Numbered from the stretch's first letter, positions 24,861 to 34,371 are shown. The stretch: DNA of 64,000 nucleotides from an uncultured Lachnospiraceae bacterium (GCA_910589105.1 CAJUST010000013.1:1-64000), one strand, 5' to 3'. Numbers and translations are program-made. The notes: generated by a model from the sequence alone, not told the origin.

Positions 24861-27711
24861 ATCGATCAAAGAATTTTTGGTTCAATTTTTTAAATCACGG
24901 CTTTTTGTCCTGACTGCTGTTATGATGATTCTGTTTGGGATATTATTACAGCAGGTTTTTCGGCTGCAGATTGTCAATGGGGAAGAATATTTGAATAACT
25001 ATACGCTGACGATTGAAAAAAAGCGGGAACTGAAAAGCACGAGAGGGAATATTTATGACCGGAATGGGAAATTACTTGCTTATAACGAACTTGCATACAG
25101 CATAACGATAGAAGACAATGGCAGTTATGAATCGACGAAAGAGAAAAACAAGTCGCTGAACCATGTGCTAGAGCAAATATTCGTGAATTTAGAAAAAAAC
25201 GGCGATGCGATTGACAATACATTTGAAATTGAACTGGAAGAAGACGGCAGTTATGCTTTTAAAGTGGAAGGCAATCTAAAAAAACGCTTTCTTGCGGACG
25301 TTTATGGACATAAGTCGGCAGACTCCTTGGCCTACAACAAAAAACTAGGCTACAACGAAGCGGATGCGACGGCAAAACAGGTGATGGAATATTTGCAAAG
25401 CAGCAAAAAATTCGGCATCTCAGACAAATATAAGGGAAGAATGGCATACCAGATTACAGTTATCCGCTATGCAATGTCTAAAAACGGGTACCGCAAATAT
25501 ATTTCAACGACGATTGCGACAGACGTCAGTGAAGAAACGATTGCCTACGTCAGTGAGAACGCGGATATTCTTCAGGGGGTGGAAGTGGCGGACGATACAA
25601 TACGCAGATACCTGGACAGCAAATATTTTGCGCAGATTATCGGTTACACCGGAAATATCTCTCAGGAGGAATATGACGAGCTTTCCAAAGAGAGTAAAGA
25701 ATATTCCCTGACGGACGTAGTGGGGAAATCCGGCATTGAGCAGTATTTAGATTTGACCCTCCGTGGAGAAAAAGGGACGGAAACCGTCTATGTCGACAAT
25801 TTGGGAAAAGTTGTCAAGACAAAGGAGCGCACAGAGCCTTCCGCCGGAAAAAATGTGTATCTTTCCATTGATGCGGATTTGACAAAGACAGCTTATGACT
25901 TACTTGAAATGGAAATCGCCGGAATCGTGTACGAAAATATTATAAATGTAAAAAATTACGACGCTTCCTCCGCAAAAGATGCATCGGATATTAAAATTCC
26001 AATCGACGACGTGCTTTTTGCATTAATCCAGAATAATGTCATTGATATGGATCATTTTTCCAAAAAACGCGCAAGTGAGACAGAGCAGGCGGTTTACGCG
26101 GCGTTTCAATCCAAACAGGCGCTTGTTTTATCGGCTCTTGAGTCGGAGCTTAATTCCGATGCGGCGCTGTCGTTTGGGGAATTGGATAATGAAAACCAAG
26201 ATTATATTACATTTATTATAAAAATGCTTAAAGACAATAAGGTTCTTGTCACAGACCGCATTGAAAAGGAAGATGAGGTTTATTTAAAGTGGAAGGAAGG
26301 AACCATCAGTTTACGGCATTATCTGATTTATGCCATTGCGCAAAACTGGATTGACATTACCCAATTTTCGGTCGATGAAAAATATTCTGATTCGACGGAA
26401 ATATACGCAGCGCTGATTGCATATTTAAAAGAAGAATTGTCACAGCAAAGAGAGTTTTCCAAAATAATTTATAAATATATGATTCAGCAGAATCTAATCA
26501 GCGGGACACAGCTTTGCGTTATATTATATGACCAGAAGGTGTTAAAATATGACGAAGCAAATGCTTTGGCATTGACAAGCGGTTCCATTTCTGCCTATAA
26601 TTTCTTACGGGAAAAAATTAAAAACCTTGAAATTACCCCGGCGCAGCTTGCGTTAGACCCATGTACGGGTTCCTGCGTGATTACGGACGTAAAATCAGGG
26701 GAGATTTTAGCGCTTGTGTCGTATCCGGGTTACGACAATAACCGTCTGGCGAATACGATGGATGCAAAATACTGGGACAGCCTGCGGGAAGACCGCTCTA
26801 ATCCTCTATACAATTATGCGACGCAGGAAAAGACTGCTCCCGGCTCCACTTTCAAAGTGGTAAGCGCGACGGCGGGACTGACAGAGCAAGTCATTGACGT
26901 GAATACGATTATTACGGACGAGGGCCGTTATACGCGTTTAGAGGAAAAAGGGCCGACTTGCTGGATTTATCCTTCAAACCATGGTTCAATTAATGTTTCT
27001 GAGGCGATCCGGGATTCTTGTAACTATTATTTTTATGAGACGGGATACCGCCTAAGTTTAAACGGCATGATTTACAATGAAAAGAAGGGCATAAAAACAC
27101 TGCAAAAATATGCCGCCATGTATGGATTAGATGAAACGACAGGCATAGAGATACCGGAAAGCGAGCCTCAGGTGGCGGACGAATATCCGATTACGGCTGC
27201 CATTGGGCAGAGCAATAATAACTATACGACGGCGCAGATTGCAAGATACATTACGGCAGTTGCCAATAAAGGAACCGTGTACCAGCAGACGCTTTTAAAA
27301 GAAATACGGGATTCTGACAACGAAACGGTTTTGGAGCGTTATGCCCCGACTGTAAGAAACCAGATTGACGTGTTAAGCAATGAGCAATGGGACGCTCTCC
27401 AGTCCGGCATGCGAATGATGGCGGAAAAATCATCTCTTTTAAAAGATTTCCAAGTGCCGGTTGCAGGAAAGACAGGTACGGCGCAACAGGTTAAAACCCG
27501 CCCGAACCATGCGTTGTTCGTCGGATTTGCCCCTTATGGGAATCCGGAAGTGTCAATCGCGACTAGAATTGCGTATGGCTATACGTCACACAATGCCGTT
27601 GATATTTCAAGAGATATTTTATCAGTATATTTTGGCATAAATAAAGCGGAACAATTAATTAATGGACAGGCGAAAAATGTAAGCGGTGGTTCAAACACCT
27701 TTGCAGATTAA
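24853..27711 (+). CDS. mrdA: Penicillin-binding protein 2 (elongation transpeptidase), enlarged
   Basis: A class B PBP of 952 residues, about 300 longer than typical PBP2. It has one N-terminal helix (about 14-35), a pedestal/dimerisation domain (LKSTRGNIYDRNGKLLAYN near 57, YFAQIIGYTG near 258) and a transpeptidase domain with catalytic S665 in APGSTFK, S722-C-N724 and K873-T-G. Between about 355 and 605 lies a large mainly helical insert that separates pedestal and catalytic domain. The enzyme crosslinks peptidoglycan during elongation with RodA. The start is TTG with GCGAGGA upstream, overlapping mreD. Confidence 0.94.
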   Translation: MAESIKEFLVQFFKSRLFVLTAVMMILFGILLQQVFRLQIVNGEEYLNNYTLTIEKKRELKSTRGNIYDRNGKLLAYNELAYSITIEDNGSYESTKEKNKSLNHVLEQIFVNLEKNGDAIDNTFEIELEEDGSYAFKVEGNLKKRFLADVYGHKSADSLAYNKKLGYNEADATAKQVMEYLQSSKKFGISDKYKGRMAYQITVIRYAMSKNGYRKYISTTIATDVSEETIAYVSENADILQGVEVADDTIRRYLDSKYFAQIIGYTGNISQEEYDELSKESKEYSLTDVVGKSGIEQYLDLTLRGEKGTETVYVDNLGKVVKTKERTEPSAGKNVYLSIDADLTKTAYDLLEMEIAGIVYENIINVKNYDASSAKDASDIKIPIDDVLFALIQNNVIDMDHFSKKRASETEQAVYAAFQSKQALVLSALESELNSDAALSFGELDNENQDYITFIIKMLKDNKVLVTDRIEKEDEVYLKWKEGTISLRHYLIYAIAQNWIDITQFSVDEKYSDSTEIYAALIAYLKEELSQQREFSKIIYKYMIQQNLISGTQLCVILYDQKVLKYDEANALALTSGSISAYNFLREKIKNLEITPAQLALDPCTGSCVITDVKSGEILALVSYPGYDNNRLANTMDAKYWDSLREDRSNPLYNYATQEKTAPGSTFKVVSATAGLTEQVIDVNTIITDEGRYTRLEEKGPTCWIYPSNHGSINVSEAIRDSCNYYFYETGYRLSLNGMIYNEKKGIKTLQKYAAMYGLDETTGIEIPESEPQVADEYPITAAIGQSNNNYTTAQIARYITAVANKGTVYQQTLLKEIRDSDNETVLERYAPTVRNQIDVLSNEQWDALQSGMRMMAEKSSLLKDFQVPVAGKTGTAQQVKTRPNHALFVGFAPYGNPEVSIATRIAYGYTSHNAVDISRDILSVYFGINKAEQLINGQAKNVSGGSNTFAD

Positions 27712-27728
27712 TAAAGTGGGAGGGTTAT

Positions 27729-28409
27729 ATGTCACAGCCGGTAATTATCAAAAGCAACAGGTATGGCATAAATCTTATCTTAGACCCGTGTCTCCCGTTT
27801 GAGGAGCTTTTGGGCTGTATTACGGATAAGTTTTTGGAATCAGAAAAATTCTTTAAAAATGCCCATATGGCGCTTTCTTTTGAAGGAAGGGATTTGTCAG
27901 AAGAAGAAGAATATCTGATTTTAGACGCCATTTCAAACCAGACGAGTATCCACGTTATCTGCATTATTGACAATGACGAGATACGTGAGCAGTACACAAA
28001 ACAGAAAATCGACCAGTATTTGGAAGAAGAATCCGGCAATACCGGAAAATTTTACAAAGGCACCCTGCGTTCCGGACAGTCACTTGAATGTGGGACAAGC
28101 ATTATTATTATCGGGGACGTCAATCCCGGCGCAAAGATCGTTTCAACTGGGAATATCGTGGTTTTAGGCGCGTTAAAAGGAACCGCTTATGCGGGGGCTT
28201 CCGGCAATGAAGAATGTTTTGTAGTAGCGCTGGATATGAATCCGGTACAGATAAAAATCGGCGGCATTATTGGCAGATGTGAAGATAAAGGCATTCTTGC
28301 GTCGATCCGTGAACGAAAGAGGGCAGTGGCGGAGCCACAGGTTGCCACTGTGTCCGGCGGCCATATTCTGATTGAGCCAATCACAAAAAACGCGTTTCAT
28401 AATATTTAA
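27729..28409 (+). CDS. minC: Septum-site inhibitor MinC
   Basis: 226 residues. The N-terminal domain (about 1-105) is the variable FtsZ-binding part. The C-terminal beta-helix (about 115-210) has GQSLECGTSIIIIGDVNPGA and STGNIVVLGALKG, the MinC signature that dimerises and binds MinD. MinC blocks FtsZ ring assembly away from mid-cell. It begins 17 bases after the PBP2 stop and lies 21 bases before minD. Confidence 0.95.
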   Translation: MSQPVIIKSNRYGINLILDPCLPFEELLGCITDKFLESEKFFKNAHMALSFEGRDLSEEEEYLILDAISNQTSIHVICIIDNDEIREQYTKQKIDQYLEEESGNTGKFYKGTLRSGQSLECGTSIIIIGDVNPGAKIVSTGNIVVLGALKGTAYAGASGNEECFVVALDMNPVQIKIGGIIGRCEDKGILASIRERKRAVAEPQVATVSGGHILIEPITKNAFHNI

Positions 28410-28430
28410 TAATCAGGAGGATTGAAAAAC

Positions 28431-29216
28431 ATGAGTGAAGTAATTGTAATCACATCTGGCAAAGGAGGCGTCGGCAAAACAACTACGACAGCCAATGTAG
28501 GGACGGGCCTTGCGCAGTTAAATAAAAAAGCAGTATTGATTGATACGGATATTGGACTTCGGAACTTAGACGTTGTTATGGGGCTGGAAAACAGGATCGT
28601 CTATAATCTGGTAGACGTTGTGGAAGGAAACTGCCGGATTAAACAGGCGTTAATTAAAGATAAAAAATATCCAAACCTTGCCTTGCTTCCATCGGCGCAG
28701 ACAAGGGATAAAACTTCCGTTACGCCGGAGCAGATGAAAAAACTGACAGATGAACTCAGGGAGGAATTTGATTACATACTTTTAGACTGTCCGGCAGGAA
28801 TTGAGCAGGGTTTCCAAAATGCAATCGCAGGAGCTGACCGCGCTTTAGTCGTAACGACGCCGGAAGTTTCCGCAATCCGTGATGCTGACCGGATTATCGG
28901 CCTGTTAGAAGCCAATGAAATAAAGCAGACCCAGCTTATAGTTAACCGCCTTCGTATGGATATGGTGAAACGCGGAGACATGATGACAGTGGAAGATGTA
29001 TGTGAGATTTTAGCCATTAACTTAATTGGCGTTGTGCCGGACGACGAGCAGATTGTCATTTCCACAAATCAGGGTGAGCCGCTTGTCGGTACGGATGCGC
29101 TGGCGGGAAAAGCATTCTTTAATATATGTAAACGCATTAACGGAGAAGAAGTCCCATTTTTGGATTTGCAGAAAAGAGCAAGCGTATTTGATAAGCTTGC
29201 AAGTTTGTTTAAGTGA
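28431..29216 (+). CDS. minD: Septum-site ATPase MinD
   Basis: 262 residues. A ParA/MinD ATPase with the deviant Walker A GKGGVGKTTTT at the N terminus, the switch DTDIGLRNLD, Walker B-like YILLDCPAGIEQG and a C-terminal amphipathic membrane-targeting helix (FDKLASLFK). MinD carries MinC to the membrane and is driven off by MinE. AGGAGG at 28415-28420 is ten bases before the ATG at 28431 and only one base before an in-frame TTG at 28422, so the ATG is the start. Confidence 0.97.
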   Translation: MSEVIVITSGKGGVGKTTTTANVGTGLAQLNKKAVLIDTDIGLRNLDVVMGLENRIVYNLVDVVEGNCRIKQALIKDKKYPNLALLPSAQTRDKTSVTPEQMKKLTDELREEFDYILLDCPAGIEQGFQNAIAGADRALVVTTPEVSAIRDADRIIGLLEANEIKQTQLIVNRLRMDMVKRGDMMTVEDVCEILAINLIGVVPDDEQIVISTNQGEPLVGTDALAGKAFFNICKRINGEEVPFLDLQKRASVFDKLASLFK

Positions 29217-29243
29217 GGGTAAGCGAGGGTAAGGGAGGAAAAA

Positions 29244-29513
29244 ATGTCATTCATGGACTTCTTTAAGAAAAAAAACTCCGGTGAAGTGGCGGTAGACCGC
29301 CTGAAATTAGTTTTAGTCTCGGACAGGGCTAATTGTTCGCCGGAAGTGATGGAAAAAATCAAAAACGATATTATAAAAGTCATATCGAAATATATGGAAA
29401 TTGACGCGGAAGGGCTGGATATTCAGATCACGCAGACGGAATCCGATTCAGATAACGGAAAAGTGCCTGCTTTATATGCTAATATCCCGATTAAAGAGAT
29501 GCGTCACAATTAA
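29244..29513 (+). CDS. minE: Topological specificity factor MinE
   Basis: 89 residues, the usual size. The N-terminal amphipathic helix (MSFMDFFKKK) would bind membrane. The anti-MinCD segment (DRLKLVLVSDRA) follows, then the dimerisation domain (EVMEKIKNDIIKVISKYM). MinE makes MinCD oscillate and so places the septum at mid-cell. Its presence shows a MinCDE system rather than the DivIVA-anchored Bacillus type. GGGAGG lies upstream of the ATG. Confidence 0.95.
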   Translation: MSFMDFFKKKNSGEVAVDRLKLVLVSDRANCSPEVMEKIKNDIIKVISKYMEIDAEGLDIQITQTESDSDNGKVPALYANIPIKEMRHN

Positions 29514-29529
29514 TGGGATAAGAGGATTT

Positions 29530-30648
29530 ATGCTAAAACAATATAAGCTTAGAAACTACAATTTCAGATTAGTGTTTTATGTCGTTTTGCTTACGGTAAT
29601 TGGCATTCTTGTGATTGGAAGCGCAAGAGAGTCTGTTCAGGATAAGCAGATTTTAGGGCTTTTTTTGGGGTTTATCATTATGGTGATTGTCTCCATGCTG
29701 GATTATTCGGTTATTCTGCGCTTTAGCTGGCTGTTTTATTTTCTCAATATTGGTCTGTTAATATTGGTGAAATTTATGGGAGACAATACCAACGGATCGA
29801 CCAGATGGATTGAAATTGCAGGAATCCGCTTTCAGCCGTCGGAGCTTTCCAAAATTGTCATTATTCTGTTTTTTGCTTATTTTTTTATGAAATCCCAAGA
29901 ACAGCTCAATACGGTAAAAATTTTGGCGGCTTCCTTTTTGCTTGCAGGCATACCGCTCTTTCTTATTAAAGAGCAGCCGGATTTATCGACGACTATCGTG
30001 ACGGCTTTGCTTTTTGCGTCGCTTTTGTTTATTGCCGGTTTAAGTTATAAGATTGTCATTGGCGTTTTAGCAGTCAGTATCCCATCAGTCATTATCTTTA
30101 TCAGCCTGATTTTGCAGCCAAACCAAAAAATCTTGGACGATTATCAATACAAACGCATAATGGCTTGGCTTCAGCCGGAGAAATATGCCGATGCGGTATA
30201 TCAGCAGTTAAACTCTAAAATGGCGATTGGTTCCGGCCAGTTATGGGGAAAAGGATTATACAACAGCGAGATTACATCTGTAAAAAATGGAAATTTTATT
30301 TCGGAAGCCCAGACAGACTTTATATTTGCGGTTGTCGGTGAAGAACTGGGATTTTTCGGTTCTGTCGTAGTAATCGCATTGTTGTTTTTTATCGTATTAG
30401 AATGTATCTGGGTGGCAAGAAAAGCGAAAGATATATCAGGCAGGCTGATTTGCTGTGGCATGGCGTCCCTAATCGGGTTTCAGGGATTTGTCAATATATG
30501 CGTTGCGACGGGGCTTATGCCCAATACAGGATTGACGCTTCCTTTCGTCAGTTATGGCCTGACATCATTAGTTACGTTATTTATGGGCATTGGATTTGTT
30601 CTGAATGTAGGCTTGCAGCCTAGAAAATACGGAATGGGGGACACTTAA
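29530..30648 (+). CDS. rodA: Peptidoglycan polymerase RodA (SEDS family)
   Basis: 372 residues with about ten membrane helices. SEDS signatures are GDNTNGSTRWIEIAG, FQPSELSK, the conserved Asp in KEQPDLSTTIV, FIFAVVGEELGFFG and TGLMPNTGLTLPFVSYG. RodA polymerises lipid II with PBP2 during elongation. The true start is the ATG at 29530 after AAGAGGA; a frame open from 29401 runs through minE and is not used. The context (PBP2, mre and min genes) supports RodA rather than FtsW or SpoVE. The stop codon shares one base with the mgsA start. Confidence 0.95.
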   Translation: MLKQYKLRNYNFRLVFYVVLLTVIGILVIGSARESVQDKQILGLFLGFIIMVIVSMLDYSVILRFSWLFYFLNIGLLILVKFMGDNTNGSTRWIEIAGIRFQPSELSKIVIILFFAYFFMKSQEQLNTVKILAASFLLAGIPLFLIKEQPDLSTTIVTALLFASLLFIAGLSYKIVIGVLAVSIPSVIIFISLILQPNQKILDDYQYKRIMAWLQPEKYADAVYQQLNSKMAIGSGQLWGKGLYNSEITSVKNGNFISEAQTDFIFAVVGEELGFFGSVVVIALLFFIVLECIWVARKAKDISGRLICCGMASLIGFQGFVNICVATGLMPNTGLTLPFVSYGLTSLVTLFMGIGFVLNVGLQPRKYGMGDT

Positions 30649-31043
30649 TGAACATTGGTTTAATTGCGCACGATTCAAAAAAGAAATTAATGCAGAATTT
30701 TTGCATTGCATATCGGGGAATACTTTGCAAAAATGATTTGTTTGCGACAGGGACAACCGGACGTCTGATTGAGGAGGTTACAAACCTTTCCATTCATAAA
30801 TATCTGGCGGGGCATTTGGGCGGCAGCCAGCAGCTTGGCGCGCAGATTGAGCATAATGAAATAGACTTAGTGATCTTTTTGCGCGATCCATTGTCGCCAA
30901 AATCACACGAGCCGGACGTTGACAGCGTTGTGCGGTTATGTGACACGCATAACATTCCGCTTGCAACCAATTTGGCTACAGCGGAGTTACTGATTAAATC
31001 TTTAGACAGAGGAGATTTAGAGTGGCGTGAAATGTATAAATAA
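30648..31043 (+). CDS. mgsA: Methylglyoxal synthase
   Basis: 131 residues. It converts dihydroxyacetone phosphate to methylglyoxal and phosphate, a bypass that relieves sugar-phosphate stress. The family motifs are IGLIAHDSKKKLM, LFATGTTGRLIEE, the catalytic Asp region DLVIFLRDPLSPK and HNIPLATNLATAE. It starts within the rodA stop codon (TAATG) and overlaps the next gene by 17 bases. Its place in a wall-synthesis operon has no evident metabolic logic but is common in Clostridia. Confidence 0.95.
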   Translation: MNIGLIAHDSKKKLMQNFCIAYRGILCKNDLFATGTTGRLIEEVTNLSIHKYLAGHLGGSQQLGAQIEHNEIDLVIFLRDPLSPKSHEPDVDSVVRLCDTHNIPLATNLATAELLIKSLDRGDLEWREMYK

Positions 31044-32034
31044 AAAACGGACGGCGTTTGTGTTATCTTTCGCATTGCTGTTTAGCAGTGGATGCGGGTT
31101 TCCAGAAAAGGACAGCCCTGTCCTTTCCGAAGCGTATGATATTTATGAGACGTCCAAAAAATATGAATTAATTTCTGCGGACGACACGTCCTTAAGAAAC
31201 ACACTCCCATTTTTTGCTTCCGGTCTGTGCGTGTCAGACGGAAACGATTTGGGCACAAAAGAGACGTCTTCGTATGTAGCGGAAGCTGCGGGCGTTTTTA
31301 ATCTGGACACAAAGGAAGTCACATATGCCCAAAATATCTACAAGAAGATGTATCCGGCAAGCACGACAAAAATATTAACGGCATATCTTGCGTTAAAGTA
31401 TGGAGATTTAGATGAAATTTTAACAGTCAGTGAGCTTGCCGCAGATCAGGCTGCGGATTCTTCTGTCTGCCATATCAACGCCGGAGAACGGCTGACGCTT
31501 CGGCAGCTTCTTTACGGCCTGATGATGCAAAGCGGAAACGATGCCGCGATTGTAATTGCAGAGGCGATTTCCGGCAGTGTGGAAGCTTTTGCGGATTTGA
31601 TGAATCAGGAAGCTAAGGCGCTTGGCGCGCTGGATTCCCATTTTGTCAATCCAAACGGCCTGCATGACAAAGATCATTATACGACGGTGTATGATCTATA
31701 TTTGATTTTTCAGGAAGCAGTGAAAAACGATGCATTTTTGGAATTGATTCAGACAAAGGAATTTACTGTGGATTATTTAGATCCAGTTGGGATGCCCTTA
31801 CAGCAGGTTTGGAACTCGACAAACAAATACCTGATGGAGACAGAAACGGCTCCAAAAGGCGTTACAGTTGTCGGAGGGAAAACAGGGACGACAAATGACG
31901 CGGGATACTGCCTCGTTTTACTTAGCTCTAATTCAAAAAACGAACAGATTGTTTCCATTGTAATGAAAGCGGATTGCCGGAATAATCTGTATTATTATAT
32001 GAATGAATTATTGTATGGTTTTTCAGGAAATTAA
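31027..32034 (+). CDS. D-alanyl-D-alanine carboxypeptidase (peptidase S11)
   Basis: 335 residues of the DacA/DacF class, a penicillin-binding carboxypeptidase that trims pentapeptide side chains. The nucleophile is S112 in YPASTTK (SxxK). SxN is SGN in MMQSGNDAA and KTG is in GGKTGTTNDAGY. The N terminus is a signal with a lipobox-like LFSSGC, so it may be a lipoprotein. It lacks the long C-terminal amphipathic anchor region of classical DacA. The start is GTG inside mgsA (17-base overlap), indicating coupling. Confidence 0.92.
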   Translation: MKCINKKRTAFVLSFALLFSSGCGFPEKDSPVLSEAYDIYETSKKYELISADDTSLRNTLPFFASGLCVSDGNDLGTKETSSYVAEAAGVFNLDTKEVTYAQNIYKKMYPASTTKILTAYLALKYGDLDEILTVSELAADQAADSSVCHINAGERLTLRQLLYGLMMQSGNDAAIVIAEAISGSVEAFADLMNQEAKALGALDSHFVNPNGLHDKDHYTTVYDLYLIFQEAVKNDAFLELIQTKEFTVDYLDPVGMPLQQVWNSTNKYLMETETAPKGVTVVGGKTGTTNDAGYCLVLLSSNSKNEQIVSIVMKADCRNNLYYYMNELLYGFSGN

Positions 32035-32056
32035 GTGTGAAATTTCATATTTACAG

Positions 32057-32085
32057 TTGAATGTTTTTACCATTTCTAATATAAT
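32057..32085 (+). promoter_or_regulatory. Promoter of the P-loop protein gene
   Basis: TTGAAT (32057-32062), exactly 17 bases of spacer, then TATAAT (32080-32085). The start codon at 32145 is about 55 bases downstream of the predicted start site. This marks the next gene as an independent transcript. Confidence 0.72.
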
Positions 32086-32144
32086 AGAAAGTACAAAGGA
32101 AATGAAATATTTCCGAATAGACAGAATAACAGGAGGAGATTGCC

Positions 32145-32564
32145 ATGGTTCAAATTATTGCGGGTGATAAGGGAAAAGGAAAGACAAAACATTTATTGGA
32201 GAAAGTGAATGCTGCGGTTTTAGCGGCAAGTGGGAATATTGTATATCTTGATAAGAGCCAAAAACATATGTATGAATTAAATAATAAAGTCCGTCTTGTG
32301 AATGTAACGGATTATCCTATTGCAAATTGTGATGAGTTTATGGGATTTATATGTGGAATCGTATCACAGGATAACGACTTAGAAGAATTATACTTAGACA
32401 GTTTCCTCACCATTTCTAATATTCAGGACGACGAAATCAGCCACGCCATAGAAAAGCTGGATATTATCAGCGAGAAATATCATGTAAAAATTGTGCTAAG
32501 CGTATCGAAAAATGCAGAAGATCTTCCGGAATGCGCAAAGGCAAAAGTGATTGTTTCTTTATAA
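32145..32564 (+). CDS. Small P-loop protein, unknown function
   Basis: 139 residues. The N terminus carries a clean Walker A (IIAGDKGKGKTK, residues 4-15), followed by strand NIVYLDKSQ and a C-terminal VKIVLSVS strand, so it looks like a minimal P-loop NTPase without an obvious Walker B acid-glutamate pair or further domain. No signal or membrane segment is seen. It has its own consensus promoter and an AGGAGGAGA ribosome site, and is followed by a hairpin, so it is monocistronic. I do not recognise a characterised homologue. Confidence 0.8.
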   Translation: MVQIIAGDKGKGKTKHLLEKVNAAVLAASGNIVYLDKSQKHMYELNNKVRLVNVTDYPIANCDEFMGFICGIVSQDNDLEELYLDSFLTISNIQDDEISHAIEKLDIISEKYHVKIVLSVSKNAEDLPECAKAKVIVSL

Positions 32565-32586
32565 ATATGGGACACAGACAGGTTTT

Positions 32587-32612
32587 TATGCGGCTGCAAA
32601 AGCAGCCGCATA
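32587..32612. terminator. Hairpin between convergent genes
   Basis: TATGCGGCTGC (32587-32597) and GCAGCCGCATA (32602-32612) form a perfect 11-bp stem with an AAAA loop. It lies between the convergent P-loop gene and DUF378 gene. Neither side has a strong T tail, so termination efficiency is uncertain; the hairpin may serve both directions. Confidence 0.6.
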
Positions 32613-32628
32613 TTCCATTCACACTATA

Positions 32629-32841
32629 TTATGCCTGATCAATGCTGCGGATTCTGCCATATGCGCTTAACAGATATAAACCGCCGATGCCGACCAAGGC
32701 ATAAACGATTCTGGACAGCCAAGACATGCTGCCAAAGAGAAATGCAACTAGATCGAAACGGAAAAATCCGATCAATCCCCAATTTACAGCTCCGACAATA
32801 ACTAAAGTCAACAATGTATAATCTAATAGTTTTGAATTCAT
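32629..32841 (-). CDS. DUF378 small membrane protein
   Basis: 70 residues with two membrane helices (about 8-28 and 43-62) separated by the conserved NWGLIGFFRFDLVAFLFG stretch, the DUF378 signature. Function is unknown; these proteins are often produced in stress or sporulation contexts. The ATG at 32841 was chosen because GGAGG is seven bases upstream; the ATG at 32847 would be only one base from that site, and a longer frame reaching 33021 is not supported. It is divergent from the HlyD-like gene. Confidence 0.88.
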   Translation of the reverse strand: MNSKLLDYTLLTLVIVGAVNWGLIGFFRFDLVAFLFGSMSWLSRIVYALVGIGGLYLLSAYGRIRSIDQA

Positions 32842-32904
32842 AGTCATTCCTCCTTTTCTATACCTAGTATTCCAATTTTTTTTCTGCTTATGCAAAAACG
32901 CAGA

Positions 32905-32933
32905 TTGTTTTATTTTGAAAAATATGCTAAAAT
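32905..32933 (+). promoter_or_regulatory. Promoter of the HlyD-yggS-sepF unit
   Basis: TTGTTT (32905-32910), 17-base spacer, TAAAAT (32928-32933) preceded by TGC. It lies about 44 bases before the TTG start at 32977 and would drive the downstream division-gene cluster. Confidence 0.5.
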
Positions 32934-32976
32934 ACATATTTAACAGAAAATAGTTATAAATAAAGGCGGTAGGGTT

Positions 32977-34371
32977 TTGGCAAAAAACAAAAAAGTAGTT
33001 CGTTACCGAAAGCCATTTCATCTGAATATTGGTTTAATTATTTTCGGAATTATTTTTATTTATATGATGTTTTATATTTTTTCTTACTTTACGACAAAAC
33101 ATACTTCCGTATATGAGGTAATTTATGGCACGATTGTTGTCAATAATTCTTATACGGGATTGGCGCTTCGCAACGAAGAAATCATATATGCAGACCGGAA
33201 TGGATACGTCAATTATTACCGGAAGGATGGTTCCAAAGCAGGCGTTGGGGATTTGGTGTATTCCGTTGATATGGACGGGGCGATTGCCGCCCAGATTAAC
33301 TCCGCCAATGAAAATGCATCTTCTTTGGATGCGGAAAATTTAAGTAAGCTTGAAAAGAAAATATCGGAATATTCCAATTCTTATCAGCCGAAATCATTTT
33401 ATGATATTTATTCTTTTAAAAATGACATTAATTCAGAGCTTTCCGAAGCGTTAAGCATGGGGGCGTTAAATTCGATTGCAGACACTGTTACGGCGGCGGA
33501 AAGCAATTCTACGTTCTATAAGGGGACGGCGCAAAAAGACGGGATCGTCGTTTATTATACAGATGGGTTTGAAGGGGTTACGACACAGAATTTCACATTG
33601 GATATGTTTGAAGAATCCAATTATAAAAAAGTAAATTTAAAAGAACGCAAAGAAATCAATTCAGGAGACGCCGCTTATAAATTAATTGCAAGTGAAGACT
33701 GGAATCTGGTTGTTCCGGTCAAAGAAGATACGGCAAGGCAGCTTCTAGATGCATCTTCCGTTTCCATTCAGTTTAAAAAAGACGGAACCAAAGCGCGCGC
33801 GCCTTTTCGCATGGTAGAAAAAGATGGGACGGCTTGTTTGATTTTAGAATTGTCACATTCCATGGTGCGTTTTGCTACGGAGCGTTTTGTAGAAATCGAA
33901 ATATTATTTGACGAGGAAACAGGATTAAAAATTCCGAACACTTCGATTGCGATGAAGGATTTCTTTACCATTCCAATGGAATATTTCCAGAAGGGCAATA
34001 ACTCCGGCGAAGAAGGCGTGATTGTGCGCCGGACGGACAAGCGTGGGAAAACGACGGACGAATTTGTGGCGGCGACGATTTATTTTACAACAGAGTATTC
34101 CCATTATGTCGATGGGGAGTTTCTTTCGGACGGCGATGTGCTTTTAAAGCCCAATTCCACAGAGACGTACACGGTGCATGAAACGGAAAAATTAGACGGC
34201 GTGTATTGCATCAACAAGGGATACGCCGTATTCCGTCACATTGACGTGATTTATCAAAACGATGATTATTCCATTATCAGAAATGGCACAGATTATGGAA
34301 TTGCATTATATGACCATATTGCATTAGACGGCAGTGTGATTATAGAAAATTCAATTATAAGCAGTCAATAG
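32977..34371 (+). CDS. HlyD-like membrane-anchored adaptor protein
   Basis: 464 residues. One N-terminal membrane helix (about 19-41) is followed by an extracytoplasmic part with a short biotinyl-lipoyl-like segment (VYEVIYGTIVVNNSYTG, then GYVNYYRKDGSKAGVGDLVY) and beta-rich regions, resembling HlyD-family adaptor proteins. No partner transporter is adjacent. The position at the head of the yggS-sepF-ylmH cluster is typical of Clostridia and suggests an envelope role. Start TTG at 32977 with GGCGGTAGGG upstream. Confidence 0.75.
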   Translation: MAKNKKVVRYRKPFHLNIGLIIFGIIFIYMMFYIFSYFTTKHTSVYEVIYGTIVVNNSYTGLALRNEEIIYADRNGYVNYYRKDGSKAGVGDLVYSVDMDGAIAAQINSANENASSLDAENLSKLEKKISEYSNSYQPKSFYDIYSFKNDINSELSEALSMGALNSIADTVTAAESNSTFYKGTAQKDGIVVYYTDGFEGVTTQNFTLDMFEESNYKKVNLKERKEINSGDAAYKLIASEDWNLVVPVKEDTARQLLDASSVSIQFKKDGTKARAPFRMVEKDGTACLILELSHSMVRFATERFVEIEILFDEETGLKIPNTSIAMKDFFTIPMEYFQKGNNSGEEGVIVRRTDKRGKTTDEFVAATIYFTTEYSHYVDGEFLSDGDVLLKPNSTETYTVHETEKLDGVYCINKGYAVFRHIDVIYQNDDYSIIRNGTDYGIALYDHIALDGSVIIENSIISSQ

